A stretch of DNA of 32,196 bases from NCBI GenBank assembly GCA_902604835.1, contig CACKZW010000011.1, positions 1 to 32,196 of the forward strand. The letters are read 5' to 3'. The position numbers and the translations under genes were made by a program. Every line of letters begins with the position of its first letter. Within the stretch, counting starts at the first letter, position 1. Below are positions 31,044-32,196 of this stretch, piece by piece. The notes under the pieces were generated by a model. That model was given only the letters and a program-made list of their open reading frames with translations. It was not told the DNA's origin and made no database searches. The stretch is from an uncultured Candidatus Actinomarina sp. (lineage in GTDB: Bacteria > Actinomycetota > Acidimicrobiia > Actinomarinales > Actinomarinaceae).

Positions 31044-32196
31044 ATGAAACAGTTAGTTGTTGAAAAAAATAATCCTGAACCAATCTTATGGGAAACTCCT
31101 GTACCAAAGCCGGGACCTGGTGAGGTATTAATTCAAAATCATTATTCAGTTGTTTCAACAGGAACTGAGACTGCAACAATTGAGTCTGCAAATAAGTCTG
31201 TAGCAAAAAAAATACAAAATTCATCAAATATTGAAAAAGGACTTGAGCTCCTTGAAAAAGAGGGTGTTAGGGCTGTATGGAATGCTGTATTTCCCAAAAA
31301 TATTCTTCCAATTCAGCTTGGCTATAGTTCATGTGGAAAAGTTGTTGAAATTGGCGAAGGTGTAAAAAATTTCCATGTAGGCGACATGGTTGTATCGAAC
31401 GGCAATCATGCAGAATATGTTGTTGTAAATCAAAACTTATGTTCAAGAATACCTTCTGAAACGAGCGATAAAGAAGCAGCTTATACAGTTTTAGGAAGTA
31501 TCGCTTTACATGGTTTGCGCTTGTCAGAAACATCATTAGGTTCAAAAATTGTAGTTGTAGGCTTGGGTATCGTTGGTCAATTAGTTTGCAGGCTAGGCGA
31601 AGCACAAGGGTCAGAAGTTTTTGGTATAGATCCTGACGAACTGAGGAGAGGAGATAATAAAAACTATTTTGCCTCAATTAATGATTTACCAATTGATGAA
31701 GTAGATTCGGTAATTATTACTGCTGCTTCAGACAGTAACGAACCAATCGAGGCCGCAACAAAAATTGCGAGGAATAAGGCAAAAATTGTAGTTGTAGGGG
31801 ATATTCCATTAAATATTTCTAGAAATGAGTTTTATTACAAAGAACTTGAGCTTGTTGTATCAAAGTCCTATGGGCCTGGAAGATATGATAAGCAGTATGA
31901 GATCCTTGGCAATGATTACCCTATAGAGTATGTTAGGTGGACAGAAAATAGAAATTTCGAAGCATTTTTAAAACTCTTGTCACAGGATCAAATCAGTATT
32001 CAAGATTTAATTACGAAGGAAGTTGAATTTACAGAATCTCCAGATATTTACACTTCATTTAATTCTGAAGAAAAACCCCTGTCAGTTTTGCTCAGATATG
32101 ATATTAAAACTCAACCGAAAATTCAATTTGAGAAAAATGAACTCATCCCTGAAAATAATAAAAAAATAAAAATTGGCCTAATTGGTGCAGGAAATT
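31044..32196 (+). CDS. bi-domain oxidoreductase (zinc-ADH-like plus Gfo/Idh/MocA), cut by right edge
   Basis: 384 codons are present and the frame runs off the window. The N-terminal half is a medium-chain dehydrogenase-like domain: PVPKPGPGEVLIQNHYSVVS (20-39), YSSCGKVVEIGEGVKNFHVGD (residues about 94-114), and the Rossmann loop VVVGLGIVGQLV (about 170-181). The visible part ends KIKIGLIGAGN, the opening of a Gfo/Idh/MocA NAD-binding domain. This domain order is that of bi-domain oxidoreductases of about 700 residues, often found in surface polysaccharide or sugar-modification loci. The usual catalytic zinc cysteines are not evident. Start ATG 31044 has GAGAGG upstream. The reaction is unknown. 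Downstream genes would show whether a polysaccharide cluster begins here. Confidence 0.85.
   Translation, partial: MKQLVVEKNNPEPILWETPVPKPGPGEVLIQNHYSVVSTGTETATIESANKSVAKKIQNSSNIEKGLELLEKEGVRAVWNAVFPKNILPIQLGYSSCGKVVEIGEGVKNFHVGDMVVSNGNHAEYVVVNQNLCSRIPSETSDKEAAYTVLGSIALHGLRLSETSLGSKIVVVGLGIVGQLVCRLGEAQGSEVFGIDPDELRRGDNKNYFASINDLPIDEVDSVIITAASDSNEPIEAATKIARNKAKIVVVGDIPLNISRNEFYYKELELVVSKSYGPGRYDKQYEILGNDYPIEYVRWTENRNFEAFLKLLSQDQISIQDLITKEVEFTESPDIYTSFNSEEKPLSVLLRYDIKTQPKIQFEKNELIPENNKKIKIGLIGAGN

Noticed and set aside
1..32196. CRISPR array, tRNA, rRNA, insertion sequence, phage or toxin-antitoxin genes
   Set aside because: No regularly spaced repeats, cloverleaf-like sequence, transposase or inverted-repeat ends were found. 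Gaps between genes are too short to hide any of these.

Overview
This 32 kb window looks like a chromosomal segment of a streamlined, low-GC (about one third G+C by eye) free-living bacterium. The best fit is an oligotrophic marine actinobacterium of the Acidimicrobiia/Actinomarinales kind; this is inferred from gene content, not from a marker gene. Evidence for it: the enoyl-ACP reductase is close to mycobacterial InhA; acetyl-CoA carboxylase is the acyl-CoA-carboxylase type with fused biotin carboxylase and BCCP plus a PccB-like carboxyltransferase; and several start sites look leaderless. Evidence against a textbook actinobacterium: the respiratory bc genes run b, Rieske, c rather than c, Rieske, b. 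Genes are packed almost end to end. No tRNA, rRNA, CRISPR array, insertion sequence or phage gene is visible, and no gene-free stretch exceeds about 70 bp.

Layout. (1) 1-3189 (+): the end of a menaquinol-type cytochrome bc operon, with the cytochrome b C-terminal domain, a Rieske protein, a membrane-anchored two-domain cytochrome c and a small membrane protein, followed by an SPFH/stomatin protein at 3230. (2) 4151-6556 (-): GNAT acetyltransferase, a small unknown, a nucleoside hydrolase and a LysE-type exporter. (3) 6601-7843 (+): a DDAH-like amidinohydrolase and a small membrane protein. YbaK deacylase (-) follows, then tryptophanase and a secreted GH57 glycosidase (+). (4) 11464-12754 (-): glycerate kinase and a DUF1289 protein. 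(5) 12803-16472 (+): three-subunit proton-translocating transhydrogenase, a membrane protein that appears to start with ATT, and cytochrome b561. (6) 16477-18041 (-): an archaeal-type (type II) GAPDH and an unknown, divergent from pyruvate phosphate dikinase (+). (7) 20761-21978 (+): a small membrane protein and InhA-like FabI. (8) 21983-30296 (-): a nine-gene fatty acid synthesis operon (carboxyltransferase, BioY, biotin carboxylase-BCCP, AcpS, FabD, FabH, FabG, ACP, FabF). (9) 30362 onward (+): BirA and a bi-domain oxidoreductase cut by the right edge.

How they work together. The FAS cluster is nearly self-contained. BioY imports biotin, BirA attaches it to BCCP, the carboxylase makes malonyl-CoA, FabD loads it on ACP (activated by AcpS), and FabH/FabF/FabG/FabI elongate and reduce. 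Only the dehydratase is missing. Transhydrogenase can supply NADPH. Glycerate kinase, type II GAPDH and PPDK all act around the C3/PEP node. GH57, nucleoside hydrolase, tryptophanase and DDAH suggest scavenging of glucans, nucleosides and amino acids.

The most unusual signals are regulatory. At ten of about eighteen transcription-unit heads a TANNNT hexamer lies exactly 6 or 7 nt before the start codon, which predicts leaderless mRNAs. In three divergent gene pairs both such boxes fit in a 42-48 bp spacer, so the two promoters should compete. All five convergent pairs end within 24 bp of overlap or 4 bp of gap, leaving no room for intergenic terminators.
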